Assembly: GCA_050247075.1 (NCBI GenBank)
Contig: JBFWUW010000011.1
Span: 1 to 64,000 of the forward strand
Length of the DNA stretch: 64,000 nucleotides
Direction: 5' to 3'
Source: JBFWUW01 sp050247075
GTDB lineage: Bacteria; Planctomycetota; Planctomycetia; Pirellulales; JBFWUW01
The notes under the pieces were generated by a model, which had not been told where the DNA came from, ran no database searches, and saw only the letters and a list, made by a program, of their open reading frames with translations. The first letter of the stretch is position 1. Each line of letters opens with the position of its first letter. The position numbers were made by a program, and so were the translations under genes. Shown in pieces: positions 1 to 9,952 of this stretch.

Positions 1-722
1 TCAATGGCCACCCACGGTGGCGTCGCTTGCGCTTCGTCAATAGCCCGCTCGAACACGCGGGCAAAACCAACCGCCGCATAGCCGATCAAGGGCGCAAGAA
101 TGTCCTTGCTGACCTGGTCCAGACCAGCCGGCGGGTTCTTGATGCCGGCTGGGAGATTGTAGTGCTCTATCAACGTCTCGTAGTGCGGATTGCCCAGCCT
201 GGCCCCCTGGCGGATCATTTCGGCCAGCCAGTCGGGCCGATTAGGAACCTCGACATCGGCGTAGCCCCCCAGGTCGTGCTCCAGAATATTCTGCAGCTCT
301 TCGTAGCTCTTGGCGATGCTCCACTCGGCCGCGCGATGGATGACCCCTTCGGCCTCGCTCTGTCCGGTATGAAACGGCTGCACGGGGTCGGTGAAGTAAT
401 GGCTGAGTACGCCAGCCGCGTACAAGGCGTCGGTCCATTGCCGCTGGCGCAAGGCTTCGACCGTTTTGGCGTACCAGGTTTCGGCCGCCTGAATGGCACC
501 CCCCCACATGTTGTCGCGAACGTGCAAGACGTGGTTACGAAAGTCCTTGAACTTGTTGTCCGGAGCCTTCGATCCATCGAGGTAGAACTCGATATACCGC
601 AAGCAAAGATTGGCCCAATCTTGCGACTGCGGACAACGCAAATGGCGCAGCGCATCCATCGCCAGTTTGTGGTGGGTGCTGCTGCACTTCCAGGCAAAGA
701 TTACGTTGAAGCAGACCGACAT
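1..722 (-). CDS. zinc-dependent phospholipase C-like protein (3' part outside window)
   Basis: An open frame runs on the minus strand from an ATG at 722 off the left edge without a stop, so the C-terminus is missing. The translation starts MSVCFNVIFAWK and has a metal-ligand pattern typical of zinc phospholipase C / S1-P1 nuclease folds: STHHK near residue 16, NHVLHVRDN in the middle, and HYFTDPVQPFH. A GGGAG ribosome site lies just upstream of 722; an in-frame ATG at 746 lacks one. By family it would hydrolyse phosphodiester bonds, with zinc held by the His/Asp ligands. The substrate cannot be told. It is divergent from the gene at 955, with about 230 bases between that could hold both promoters. 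Confidence 0.75.
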   Translation of the reverse strand, partial: MSVCFNVIFAWKCSSTHHKLAMDALRHLRCPQSQDWANLCLRYIEFYLDGSKAPDNKFKDFRNHVLHVRDNMWGGAIQAAETWYAKTVEALRQRQWTDALYAAGVLSHYFTDPVQPFHTGQSEAEGVIHRAAEWSIAKSYEELQNILEHDLGGYADVEVPNRPDWLAEMIRQGARLGNPHYETLIEHYNLPAGIKNPPAGLDQVSKDILAPLIGYAAVGFARVFERAIDEAQATPPWVAI

Positions 723-954
723 GGCGCAAGCTCCCGCAACATCCATTTTGGGGGGACAATTCGGTTAAATCGTCGCATAATCTGGCCCGGATAGGCAAGA
801 GCGGTTTGGCCGTTGCCAGCGTGCGAATGCCAGCCTTTCCTGGATCGTAATTCTCGGTTTGCCCGTGAAATAGTGGATATGCCGCGGCAAACGTGTTAGC
901 TTTGCAGCCCAATCCCCAAAAGCGGCTTGTTTCCGTCTCCCCCAGGAATTCGCG

Positions 955-2499
955 ATGCTCCTTGGTTATGTCAGCGACGAACGATTCGTCGCCTTGGAAG
1001 ATGTGGCGGTTGAGATTATCGGCAACGGAGCCTCGATCGCCACGCACTCGCGGGCTTCGGGGGCCATCCATGCCGATCTTGGCCCTGGCACCTACGAGAT
1101 AACGCTGTCGTGTGCCGGCTTTGGCGGCAAGCGCGTGAATGTCTCGCTGCCGCTGGCCGAGCCGCTGCAGTTTCGCCTGTTGGCCGACAACTTGCTGGGC
1201 TATGCCTGGCCGAAGTGGGCGCGAGCCGGCGAAAAGTCGGAATGGCGGGTCCATTCCGTCGAACCCTACAAGCTGGGCCTGTGGCGTTATGGTGCCCAGA
1301 AGGAGTTCATTCGCAACCTGGGCTGGTACGACGACCACGGCCCTCGGGCCACCGCGCAGTTGCTGCCCGACGGCGACTTCACTCAGTCGGGCGTGCAATG
1401 GAACCAGCGCGGGTACGGCTCCGCCTGGCATCAACAGCGCATTGTTGCGCCCGACCGTTCTGGCTTGTACTACTTTCATGCGCGGACGGCGGCGGGCGAG
1501 TTCTTTAGCTTTCCCTGGATTGTCATGCCAGCGGTCCCCAAGTCTAAGACTTGCGTGCTGACCTCCAACATCACCTGGAACGCCTACAACATCTTCGGCG
1601 GACGCAGCAACTACGTGAATCAGAACTCGCTGCCGCCGCGCCCGGTTGTTCATACTCGCTCCGAGCTCAATCGGTTTCTGCGGCCTGGAGAATGGCCGTT
1701 CGAGATATCTGGCGCGCCGTTGTCGTTCGACCGGCCCGAGACGTTCAATTCGGTGCCGGAGAATGACGACATCACCTCGCCCATCGAGGGCCGCCTGTCG
1801 AGTGCCATGGCCCCCGCCGAGTGGCGGCTGTTGGGTTGGATGGAACGCGAGGGCTTCGACTACGATTTGTACTCCGAGACGGAACTGCACTGGGACCGTA
1901 TTCCACTGGGCCAGTACCGCGTGCTGGTGCTCAACACGCACCCGGAGTACTGGACCAAGGAGATGTACTTCCGCGTGAAGGACTGGGTGTTCAACCGTGG
2001 CGGCAAGCTGATGTACCTGGGTGGATGCGGCATGTACGCCGAGTTGGAATTCCTGGACGAGCAGACCATGATCTGCCGCCGCGAGGAACCGCACGACATG
2101 CGGGGCGAACCATCGGCCAAGTTGCTGGGGGTAGCCTACTCGCACGCCGGATACCAGTCTGGCGCGCCTTACCGCGTGCTGGATGAAACGCATTGGGCCT
2201 TCGCCGGCACCGGCCTGAATCGGGACGACTTGTTCGGCCATTTCAGCCTGCACGAGCGCTGCCCCGGCGGGGCTTCGGCCCACGAACTCGACAAGATCTG
2301 CGCCGACTCACCCGCCAACTTGCGCCACTTGGCGCGGGGGGACAACCCAGAGGAGAGCGGTGCCGATCTGGTTACGTTCGATACGCCCAGCGGCGGCGCG
2401 GTCTTCTCTACCGGTTCGCTCTGTTGGACGCTATCGATTGCCGTAGATGAAGGAGTCTCGCAAGTCACGGCCAACGTGTTGCGTAAGTTCTTGCAGTAG
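955..2499 (+). CDS. N,N-dimethylformamidase large-subunit-like (DmfA2 family) protein
   Basis: 514 residues. The first 75 or so residues look like a small beta domain (LGPGTYEITLSCAGF resembles carboxypeptidase-regulatory modules). The rest matches the C-terminal domain seen in the dimethylformamidase beta subunit: NITWNAYNIFGGRSNY, then VLVLNTHPEYWTKEMY and GGKLMYLGGCGMY, a glutamine-amidotransferase-like core. An AGGAA ribosome site stands 6 bases before the ATG. Planctomycetes carry many such proteins and their substrates are mostly unknown, so amide hydrolysis is inferred from the family only. The MFS carrier that follows at 2540 may move its substrate or product. Confidence 0.75.
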   Translation: MLLGYVSDERFVALEDVAVEIIGNGASIATHSRASGAIHADLGPGTYEITLSCAGFGGKRVNVSLPLAEPLQFRLLADNLLGYAWPKWARAGEKSEWRVHSVEPYKLGLWRYGAQKEFIRNLGWYDDHGPRATAQLLPDGDFTQSGVQWNQRGYGSAWHQQRIVAPDRSGLYYFHARTAAGEFFSFPWIVMPAVPKSKTCVLTSNITWNAYNIFGGRSNYVNQNSLPPRPVVHTRSELNRFLRPGEWPFEISGAPLSFDRPETFNSVPENDDITSPIEGRLSSAMAPAEWRLLGWMEREGFDYDLYSETELHWDRIPLGQYRVLVLNTHPEYWTKEMYFRVKDWVFNRGGKLMYLGGCGMYAELEFLDEQTMICRREEPHDMRGEPSAKLLGVAYSHAGYQSGAPYRVLDETHWAFAGTGLNRDDLFGHFSLHERCPGGASAHELDKICADSPANLRHLARGDNPEESGADLVTFDTPSGGAVFSTGSLCWTLSIAVDEGVSQVTANVLRKFLQ

Positions 2500-2539
2500 C
2501 CGCCAGTCGCCGCAGTTAATCCTTAACCGGGCCCAAGTT

Positions 2540-3916
2540 GTGCATTCAAAACGCCAGGATGATCCGCCGCAAGGTCGGCCGTTGGACCCCGGCCAGCCGC
2601 CGACGCGCGTGCGGTACTTTATTTTGGTGCTGCTCTCGCTGGCCCCTGTCTTGGCCTACTTGGCCCGCAACCAGGCCCCCCTGGCCACATCCATCCAGCA
2701 AACCTTTCAGATTGACGACATCGCGCTCGGGACGGTACTGGCCGGATTCGCCGCGGGCTACTTGTGGTTCCAGGTTCCGGGCGGGTGGTTCGCCAATTTC
2801 GTCGGTGTGAGAATTGCGCTCCCCGTGATTTGCGTGGCCTGGTCGCTCTGTACGTTGTGGGCCAGCATGGCTCATTCCACGGGCGAGTTGTTCGCGGCCC
2901 GGTTTTGCCTGGGGCTGGCCCAGGCGGGGCTGGTGCCAGCCTGCGCCCACGCCCTGGCCGATTGGATTCCCGTTCGCGAGCGCGGCATGGCCAGCGCCGC
3001 GATTACCGTGAGCATGCAAATCGGCGGAGCGGCGGCGGGTGGGGCGGCGTACTTGTTTCTTTCGACCGTCGGCTGGCGCGGCTTGTGGGCTACTTATGCG
3101 ATTGTCGGTATGGTCTGGGTGGTGGGCTTTGCCTTGTTCTATCGCAACCGCCCCAGCGAGCATGCCCGCGTCAACGCGGCGGAGCTCGATATCATTCACG
3201 GCAAGGTTGATATCCACGCGACCGCGGCGGCAACGCCCCATGCGGCGTCTGCCTTTCCCCCCGTCGCCGAATCCGCCGGCACCGTGGCCTGGCGGATGTT
3301 GACCAGCCTGAGCTTGTGGATGGTTTGCTGGCAAGGGTTCTTTCGAGCTTTTGCTTACGAGTTCTTTGCCACCTGGTTTCCGGCATATCTGGAGAAAGGC
3401 CGCAACGTATCGCTGGCCGATTCCAACTTGCTGGGCATATTGCCGATCATCGCTACCGGAGTCGGCAGCTTGCTCGGCGGAATAGTCGTCGACGTCCTCT
3501 TCCGCCGCACGGGCAACAAGCGTCTCAGCCGCAGCGGAACCGCCGCCGTGGCATTAACGCTGTGCGCCGCGGCGATCTGGACCGCGTCCTTTACCACCAA
3601 CACCAATGCCGCGGTGGCCATTATCGCCCTGGGGCAACTATTTGCCTCGTTGGCCGCCTCGTGTACCTGGGCGGCCACCCTGGACATCAGCGGCCGGCAC
3701 GCCGCCCTGGTCTTTGGCGTGATGAATACCATCGGCAATCTTGGCTCGCTGGCCTGCCCCAAGGTCGTGGGCCACTTGATCGACTACATCAAACGGACGG
3801 ACGGCGATTGGAACCTGGTGCTGTACTTGTTTGTGGCGGTGAACCTGGCAGGCGCGGCCTGCTGGCTGGCGCTCAACCCCAACCGTTCCGCCGTCGAGTG
3901 GCCGGCCGCCGGTTGA
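2540..3916 (+). CDS. MFS transporter, anion:cation symporter-like
   Basis: About 458 residues from the GTG at 2540. The frame is open further upstream to an ATG at 2447, but that start would overlap the previous gene by 53 bases and give a non-membrane leader. A GTG at 2609 is also possible. Roughly twelve hydrophobic segments are visible, the first being YFILVLLSLAPVLAYLARN. The middle loop (FYRNRPSEHARVNAAELD) is typical of the ACS branch that imports organic anions such as hexuronates or phthalate-type acids. It sits 40 bases after the DmfA2-like gene on the same strand and is probably co-transcribed. Substrate unknown. Confidence 0.8.
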   Translation: MHSKRQDDPPQGRPLDPGQPPTRVRYFILVLLSLAPVLAYLARNQAPLATSIQQTFQIDDIALGTVLAGFAAGYLWFQVPGGWFANFVGVRIALPVICVAWSLCTLWASMAHSTGELFAARFCLGLAQAGLVPACAHALADWIPVRERGMASAAITVSMQIGGAAAGGAAYLFLSTVGWRGLWATYAIVGMVWVVGFALFYRNRPSEHARVNAAELDIIHGKVDIHATAAATPHAASAFPPVAESAGTVAWRMLTSLSLWMVCWQGFFRAFAYEFFATWFPAYLEKGRNVSLADSNLLGILPIIATGVGSLLGGIVVDVLFRRTGNKRLSRSGTAAVALTLCAAAIWTASFTTNTNAAVAIIALGQLFASLAASCTWAATLDISGRHAALVFGVMNTIGNLGSLACPKVVGHLIDYIKRTDGDWNLVLYLFVAVNLAGAACWLALNPNRSAVEWPAAG

Positions 3917-4085
3917 TCGTCCTCCACGCCGACGAACCTGTAGTTAGCGTCTCCCGACGGCGACAATGTGCGCTACATACATCCACAACGCCCGGTCGAT
4001 TGTTGACTCGATACCGCGCCGCGGGCATAGTCGTATGCCAGGAAACCGCATGATCCAACATCACCCTGATTGAGAAAACCAGCCC

Positions 4086-5513
4086 ATGCCAAACGCCACG
4101 ACTCGACGCCATTTCCTGGAGCAATCCGGGCAACTGGCGGGCCTGGCGGCCGCCGTGCCCGCGCTGGCCGGCTTGTTCACCGCGCTGCAACCGGGCCAAG
4201 CCGCCGCGGCCGACGATGCCGGTTGGCAAGCCGGCGTGGCCAGGGCCGTGATAACGCCAGAGAAGGCGGTCTGGCTGGCGGGTTACGGCAGCAAACGCGT
4301 GCCCGATGGCAAACTGCACGACTTGTGGATGAAAGCCTTGGCGCTGCAAGATGCCGGCGGGCATCGGGCCGTGCTGATCACCAGCGATTTCCAGGGCGTT
4401 CCCAAGGGGATGAGCGACCAGGTCTTTCAACAACTGCGCGAGAAATACCAGTTGGAACGGGCGGATGTCATGTTCACCTTCTCGCACAATCATTGCGGGC
4501 CAAGGTTGGGGGACGATCTGGTGGACTACTACCCCATCGAAGCCGACCAGGTGAGGTTGGTGGAGGAATACACGGCACGCATGGTGACGCAGGCGGTGGA
4601 ACTGGTGGGGCAGGCGCTCGACCGGTTGGCACCGGCGCAACTGGCGCAGGGGACGGGCCAGGCCACGTTTGCCGTCAATCGCCGCAACAATCGCGAGGCC
4701 GAAGTCCCCGCGCTGCTGGAGAACGGCACGCCCCTGGCGGGACCGGTCGATCATACGGTGCCGGTGCTGGCCGTCACCCGGCCCGACGGCAAGCTGGAGG
4801 CGGTCTTGTTTGGCTATGCCTGCCACCCCACGACGCTCAGCTTTCTTACCTGGTGCGGCGACTATCCCGGCTTTGCCCAACTAGAGCTGGAGCAAAACCA
4901 TCCGGGTGTTACCGCCATGTTCGTCAACACTTGTGGCGGAGATCAAAACCCGCTGCCGCGCCGGACGGTGGAACTTTGCCAGCGGTACGGCCACATGCTG
5001 GCTGTCGGCGTGGAGGAAGCCTTGAAGCAGCCGCTGGTGCCCATTTCCGGCGGCTTGCGAACGGCCTTTGAGCTGATCGAACTCCCTTATTTGCAAGTCG
5101 TATCTCGCGAGGAACTGCACGGGCTGCTGCAAGACAGCAACACCATTCGCGCCCGCTGGGCCGCGCGGATGCTGCAAAAGCTGGACGATGGCGAGGAGTT
5201 TTCACCTTTTTATCCCTATCCGGTGCATGCCTGGCGGTTGGGCCAAGAAATGTTGGTGATTGGCCAAGGGGCGGAAACGGTCGTCGATTACGCTCTGCGG
5301 TTCAAGCGGGAATTTGGACCCGGCACCTGGGTCTGCGGGTATGCCGACGACATGATCTCCTACATTCCGTCGCGCCGGGTGTGGGAAGAAGGAGGCTACG
5401 AAGGTGGCTCGAACCTGTACGAATACGGCCGCCCGGCCTTTCGCTGGGCCGGCGATATCGAAGACCGCATCGCGGCCAGCGTCCACAAGCTGGTGAAACA
5501 GGTTCGCGAGTAA
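4086..5513 (+). CDS. neutral/alkaline ceramidase-like Tat-exported protein
   Basis: 475 residues. The N-terminus has a twin-arginine leader (TRRHFLEQSG followed by a hydrophobic alanine-rich stretch to about residue 40), so export in folded form is expected. The body resembles the N-terminal domain of neutral/alkaline non-lysosomal ceramidase: GVARAVITPEKAVWLAGYGS, DFQGVPKGMSD, and the metal-binding SHNHCGPRL motif, with YACHPTTLS and NTCGGDQNP later. In the family a zinc centre hydrolyses the ceramide amide bond. Planctomycetes have many paralogues with no tested substrate, so it may act on other amides or esters. Confidence 0.8.
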   Translation: MPNATTRRHFLEQSGQLAGLAAAVPALAGLFTALQPGQAAAADDAGWQAGVARAVITPEKAVWLAGYGSKRVPDGKLHDLWMKALALQDAGGHRAVLITSDFQGVPKGMSDQVFQQLREKYQLERADVMFTFSHNHCGPRLGDDLVDYYPIEADQVRLVEEYTARMVTQAVELVGQALDRLAPAQLAQGTGQATFAVNRRNNREAEVPALLENGTPLAGPVDHTVPVLAVTRPDGKLEAVLFGYACHPTTLSFLTWCGDYPGFAQLELEQNHPGVTAMFVNTCGGDQNPLPRRTVELCQRYGHMLAVGVEEALKQPLVPISGGLRTAFELIELPYLQVVSREELHGLLQDSNTIRARWAARMLQKLDDGEEFSPFYPYPVHAWRLGQEMLVIGQGAETVVDYALRFKREFGPGTWVCGYADDMISYIPSRRVWEEGGYEGGSNLYEYGRPAFRWAGDIEDRIAASVHKLVKQVRE

Positions 5514-5807
5514 TCTTTGTTCATGTCGCCACGCAGCCGCAAAGCTCCTGCATTGCCCAGCTTGAAACGCTATTGGTTTGCATCGCGCGTTGATGGCTGA
5601 GGGCAACGGACGATCGAGCATGACGCCAGCGGGGGGCAATCGGCCTTACCTGTTCCATTTTCGCCGTGTTTTGGGGGGGTGTGGTACAGGTTCGCGCAAC
5701 CGCAGAGCTCCTGCTTTGCTGGCTGGATGCGCGGGTGGATACGTCCTCTTGCGCGGGTTTGATGGGCATGGGTCGTCGATGGCGGTGTTGCCCTCACCCC
5801 CATCCCT

Positions 5808-5827
5808 TCTCCCGGAGTACCGGGAGA
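5808..5827. repeat. short perfect hairpin (REP-like)
   Basis: TCTCCCGG-AGTA-CCGGGAGA is an 8-bp perfect stem with a 4-base loop and no T-run, so it is not an obvious terminator. The flanking text (CCCTCACCCCCATCCC) resembles 10011-10070, suggesting a dispersed repeat family. Confidence 0.55.
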
Positions 5828-5869
5828 TGGAGGCGGATGTTGGGGTTGGCAGCTTATGGTTCCATGTTG

Positions 5870-5986
5870 CCCGCACCATTTCACGGAGTGGTGCAGGTAG
5901 CGAACGCGATCTCCTCCGGGAAACCGCAGGGTTTTCGGTCCTCGCGACCGCGTTACCTGTTCCAACAACGGAGGTGTGGTGCGGGT
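5870..5986 (+). repeat. MITE-like repeat, copy 1
   Basis: About 117 bases bounded by CCCGCACCA and TGGTGCGGG in inverted orientation. Inside, GGTAGCGAACGCGA faces a near-complement TCGCGACCGCGTTACC, so the whole unit could fold as one long hairpin. It matches copy 2 at 6115-6232 almost base for base. No open reading frame of note. This fits a miniature inverted-repeat element or a conserved structured RNA. Confidence 0.75.
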
Positions 5987-6114
5987 AATCGTAGCCGCAA
6001 AGCTCCTGCTTTGTAGGCTTGATGTGTGAACTGCATGCCACTTGCAGTGCGGTTGCCCGGCTTGGACCAACTAAACAGACTCAAGCTCACATGGCGGGAG
6101 CCATGTGGCTACGT

Positions 6115-6232
6115 ACCCGCACCACTTTTCGGAGTGGTGCAGGTAGCGAACGCGATCTCCTCCGGGAAACCGCAGGGGTTTCGGTCCTCGCGGCCGCGTT
6201 ACCTGTTCCAACAAAGGAGGTGTGGTGCGGGT
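6115..6232 (+). repeat. MITE-like repeat, copy 2
   Basis: Second copy of the 5870-5986 unit, same orientation, with perfect 10-base inverted ends ACCCGCACCA / TGGTGCGGGT. Differences from copy 1 are scattered single bases, for instance CGCGGCCGCG in place of CGCGACCGCG. The pair is separated by 128 bases. Confidence 0.75.
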
Positions 6233-6968
6233 TGCGATGGCCCCGAATCGCCGTCGGAGTTGGCGACTATGGTCGCGCGCACCGCCAGCGCCCCGCGTGA
6301 TGGCCGCGTTTCAAAAATATGGACAGGCCTCGTGCCGCGTACCGGTCGGCGGAGGGAGCGGCGAGAAAGACGCCGCACCCAATTGGGCCAACCAGCCGGC
6401 AACGATAGCCGTATTAAAGGACTCGCCCGATCGACCGCCCGCCACGGCTATGCTGTTCGAGCACGCGGCGGACGACGATGCCTGGGCGGTTTGGGGGCTT
6501 CTCGCCCATTGGACGTGCAAAGGCCAAGTCCGCGCGCAAAGCCAGACGCTGATGATTGTAACAGATATACTATTTTTGTAAACTATTAAATTGTATATTT
6601 AGATGTATATTATCAGTGTCGGCTCAAGGGCCGTGTGGTGGGCGATGGTGGGCTTGCCTGTCTTTTACGTGCCCGTCAGAGCCCTCGTCGCATTCACCAA
6701 CCCTCGCTTATGAAACTCTGCCGAGCGAACAGCACCGGCTCCACGGCGGGACAAGCCTCCGCAGTGGTGGAGTTTGTGCCGCTGATTTCGTAAGATGCAT
6801 TTCAGCAATAGGTTAGATCTTTAACCCAGCCGCATTGGCCCATCGCTCAAATTGTGGATTTCTCCTGGCCGGCCGAATGGGCATCCGGTGTGACCGCGAT
6901 TGTTTGGGGAGTCCAGAACCGCGGCGGAGTTTGTTCCGCGGCGGACCAGCACACGACAGGAAAGCCAC

Positions 6969-8351
6969 ATGCTTTTGCGGACCGCGTCTTCCCTGCAGCG
7001 GCGAAAATTCCTGCAGCGAGTCAGCGCCGGATTCGGTGGTCTGGCTCTGCCCGATTTGTTGCGGCTGCGGGCCGCGGCCAGTGGCCGCTCTCGTCGCGAG
7101 CCGACCGCCGTGATACTGCTGTGGACCACGGGGGGCATGAGTCAGATCGAAACTTACGACCCCAAGCCCGACGCCCCGCTGGAGTACCGCGGCGAGTTTC
7201 AGCCGATCGCGACCAGCACGCCTGGCCTGTAACTGAGCGAACTGTTGCCGGAGCATGCCAAGATCGCGGATAAGCTCACGATTTTGCGATCGCTGTCCCA
7301 CGACGCGGGCGGCCACAGCAACGGCCCACAACGTCTGCTGACCGGGCACTTCAGCCCGACCGAGCGCGAGCTGCCCGAGCACCCCGATTGCCTGGCAGTG
7401 GCCAACTATCTGCGCCGCAAGCGGGGGCGCGAAATTATCAACTATATCGGGCTGACGACTTCCGAAACGGATACTCCCATTTACTCGGTCGGTCCGGCCT
7501 ACCTGGGGCAGACGTACGCGCCGTTCATGGTGTTCAACGACGTCCAAAAGCCGGATTACAAGATCGGGCTCGATTTGGGGCGAGCGGGAGCACAATTGCC
7601 GTTGCGCCGCGGCCTGCTCGCCAACATCGACCGTTCGCGAGGTACCGAGGCCGAAGAGACAATGGACGAATTCCAGCAGCAGGCATTGGACCTGTACGTC
7701 GGCGGCCATGCGCGGCGTGCTTTCGACCTTGAGCAAGAACCGGCCGCCATCCGCGACCGCTACGGCCGGACGGGTTGGGGACAACAATGCCTGTTGGCGC
7801 GCCGGCTGGTCGAGGCGGGCGTCGATCTGGTCACGGTTACGCTGTCGGGCCCAGAGACATTCAGCCGGCCCAAAAATGGCGACGGCAACTGGGACGACCA
7901 CGCCGTCAACACGCACATCTTCCAATCGCTCAAGGCGCGGATCGGCAACTTCGACCGTTGCGTCGCCGGCTTGATCGAGGATCTGTGCGACCGCGGCCTG
8001 GATCAACGCGTACTGGTGATCGTGGCCGGCGAGTTCGGCCGCACGCCGCGCATTACCTACGGCAACAGACAGTACACCGGCATGCGGCAGCCAGGCCGGG
8101 ACCACTGGCCTTACGCCATGTCGATCCTGTTTGCTGGAGGCGGCATCGCGGGCGGGCAAGTCGTGGGGGCAACCAATCGCAACGGCGAGCACCCAATCGA
8201 GCGGCCCGTGCGCGTGCAAGATTTTTTGGCGACGATCTATCGCCACCTGGGGATCGACTATTTCAACGCCCAAGTGCCCCACTCGACCGGCCGCCCAATG
8301 CCGATTCTGGCTTCCGGCCAGCCGATTGCAGAGCTGACGGCGCGGACTTAA
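6969..8351 (+). pseudogene. DUF1501 family Tat-exported protein interrupted by an in-frame TAA
   Basis: From ATG 6969 the frame encodes a twin-arginine leader (LQRRKFLQRVSAGFGG) and the DUF1501 start (VILLWTTGGMSQIETYDPKPDAP), then meets TAA at 7230-7232. The same frame continues without a shift through LSELLPEHAKIADKLTILRSLSHD to a stop at 8351. Family members usually have glutamine at the TAA position (PGIQISELLP-like), so one C-to-T change explains it. The remainder keeps motifs such as VIVAGEFGRTPRI and GRDHWPYAMS of this sulfatase-like fold. Either a recent pseudogene or a base-call error; a downstream start at 7245 would lack the leader and the N-terminal core. Confidence 0.8.
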
Positions 8352-8746
8352 GGCAGCCGCCAGTCCGCAATGGCGTTGCACCAGGAAGCTGGCATGGTAC
8401 TCCCGCGGACCCGGCCGCCTTCGACCCTCTGCTTTGGTGACTTGTTTCACCGATTCGCAGTGGTCAAGAGCTTTGGCTGGCTACGTTCACAAGTGCCTGA
8501 CATCGTTTGCCGACGGGTCAGCCGGCCAAGACCTCATCTACGGCACGGCCTGAACGCCCCTATCCCGCGCAGGTCACTTTTTTTGCCCCGTCCCTCTACC
8601 ACCACAATCCGTAAGTAGCACGACCTACAGTGGGAAACAAAGTAAACTAGCAGCCTGTTGGGCCGAACGCGGCAGGCAACTTTGCTTGTCGCCGCCAGAC
8701 GTTCGGCCCGTTTTTGTTCGACCCACATTAGCCCTTCCCAAGAATC
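8352..8746. other. 395-base intergenic region
   Basis: No gene seen. Apart from the hairpin at 8660-8715 I see nothing recognisable. Confidence 0.5.
8660..8715 (+). terminator. rho-independent terminator or leader attenuator
   Basis: GGGCCGAACG (8660-8669) pairs perfectly with CGTTCGGCCC (8700-8709), with a possible inner CGGC/GCCG pairing, followed by a T-run at 8711-8715. It stands only 31 bases before the alcohol dehydrogenase start and over 300 bases after the previous gene, so attenuation of the dehydrogenase is as plausible as plain termination. Confidence 0.6.
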
Positions 8747-9952
8747 ATGCGTACAACTTGGACCTTTCATACCGCTGGCCATTTGCTGTTTGGGCCGGGT
8801 GCCGCGGCGCAATTGGGTGTTGAGGCCCGGCGGCTAGGTGCCGGCAAACTGTTGATTGTGACCGATCGGCACTTGGTCCGAGCCGGCATTTTAGAGACGG
8901 TGCTGGCACCGTTGGCGGCGGCTGGCGTGGAGGTCGCCGTGTTTGAGGAGGGCGAGCCGGAGCCTTCGCTGGCGCTGGTCGAAAAATGCCTGGCGATGGC
9001 CAAGCCGTTTCGCCCCGATGTGTTGCTGGGACTAGGGGGCGGCAGCAACATGGACCTGGCCAAGGGGGTGGCGATTTTGCTGGCGCATGGCGGCGTGATT
9101 GGCGATTACGTGGGGGACTCGCGCGTGCCGGGGCCGGTGTTGCCGCTGATTTGCGTCCCCACGACCGCCGGGACCGGTTCCGAAGTGACTGCATCCGCGG
9201 TCCTGACCGACACCGCCAACCAGATCAAGGTTGGCATTCTCAGCAACTATATCCGCCCGAGTTTGGCGCTGGTCGATCCCCGGTTGACGCTGACCTGCCC
9301 CGCCAAGGTCACGGCCGACAGCGGCATAGACGCCCTAACGCACGCCATTGAAGCCTACACGGCCATCGACAACGCCAGCTTTCCCCTGCCGCCGGGGGAG
9401 GTCACCTGTTATCAGGGGCGCAACCCGCTGGCCGATCTGGTGAGCGAACAGGCGATCTCCCTGGTCGGCAAGCATTTAAAAACCGCGGTCGAGCAGCCCG
9501 GCAACCTGCCCGCACGGGAAGGGATGGCGCTGGCCGCCACGTTGGGCGGGCTGGCGTTCTCCAACTGCGGCGTGGCGCTGGTGCATGCCATGGAATACCC
9601 GGTGGGGGGCGCGGTCCATTGCTCGCACGGGGCGGGCAACGGGTTGTTGCTGCCTTACGTGCTGCGGTTCAACCTGCCCGCCTGCCGGCCGCAATTGGCC
9701 AAGGTCGGCAGGCTCTTGGACGAAAGCCAGTCCGGCTTGGACGATCAGGCGGCGGCCGAACATGCCATCACCGCCATCGAACGGCTCAAGCAGCAGATCG
9801 GCATTCCAGGGCGGCTGCGCGATCTGGGCGTTACGGCTGAAATGCTTCCCGGCTTTGCCGAGAAGGCGTTCGGCATCAAGCGCATTTTGCGGGTCAACCC
9901 GCGACCGGTGACGCGGCAAGAGATTGAAGACATCTATCGCGCGGCGTTGTAG
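8747..9952 (+). CDS. iron-containing alcohol dehydrogenase
   Basis: 401 residues, usual length for group III (iron-type) dehydrogenases. An N-terminal Rossmann-like half carries GLGGGSNMDLAKG (NAD(P) phosphate binding) and PTTAGTGSEVTASAV. The C-terminal helical half carries the metal ligands in DSGIDALTHAIEAY and HAMEYPVGGAVHCSHGAGNG (one Asp and three His). It should interconvert an alcohol and an aldehyde or ketone with NAD(P)H in the cytoplasm; the substrate is not evident. A single gene after a terminator-like hairpin. Confidence 0.9.
   Translation: MRTTWTFHTAGHLLFGPGAAAQLGVEARRLGAGKLLIVTDRHLVRAGILETVLAPLAAAGVEVAVFEEGEPEPSLALVEKCLAMAKPFRPDVLLGLGGGSNMDLAKGVAILLAHGGVIGDYVGDSRVPGPVLPLICVPTTAGTGSEVTASAVLTDTANQIKVGILSNYIRPSLALVDPRLTLTCPAKVTADSGIDALTHAIEAYTAIDNASFPLPPGEVTCYQGRNPLADLVSEQAISLVGKHLKTAVEQPGNLPAREGMALAATLGGLAFSNCGVALVHAMEYPVGGAVHCSHGAGNGLLLPYVLRFNLPACRPQLAKVGRLLDESQSGLDDQAAAEHAITAIERLKQQIGIPGRLRDLGVTAEMLPGFAEKAFGIKRILRVNPRPVTRQEIEDIYRAAL

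Larger units (their letters stand above)
5535..6013 (+). repeat. 21-base unit in three spaced direct copies
   Basis: The unit AGCCGCAAAGCTCCTGCTTTG occurs at 5535-5555 (one change), 5698-5718 (two changes) and 5993-6013. The third copy follows directly on the end of the first MITE-like repeat. The copies are direct and unevenly spaced. Confidence 0.75.
5514..6968. other. long non-coding stretch with repeats
   Basis: No convincing gene lies here; the short open frames have no recognisable sequence and overlap repeats. It holds three copies of a 21-base unit, two copies of a roughly 117-base inverted-end repeat, and one short perfect hairpin, all listed separately. Between about 6556 and 6615 the sequence turns sharply AT-rich (ATATACTATTTTTGTAAAC and neighbours), unlike its surroundings. 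I see no transposase. Confidence 0.6.

Noticed and set aside
535..2283. Long minus-strand open frame of 582 codons
   Set aside because: It is the shadow of the DmfA2-like gene at 955-2499, with Arg/Gln/His-rich text and no recognisable domain.
6813..8450. 545-codon minus-strand frame opposite the DUF1501 gene
   Set aside because: Shadow frame; the plus strand carries clear DUF1501 motifs.
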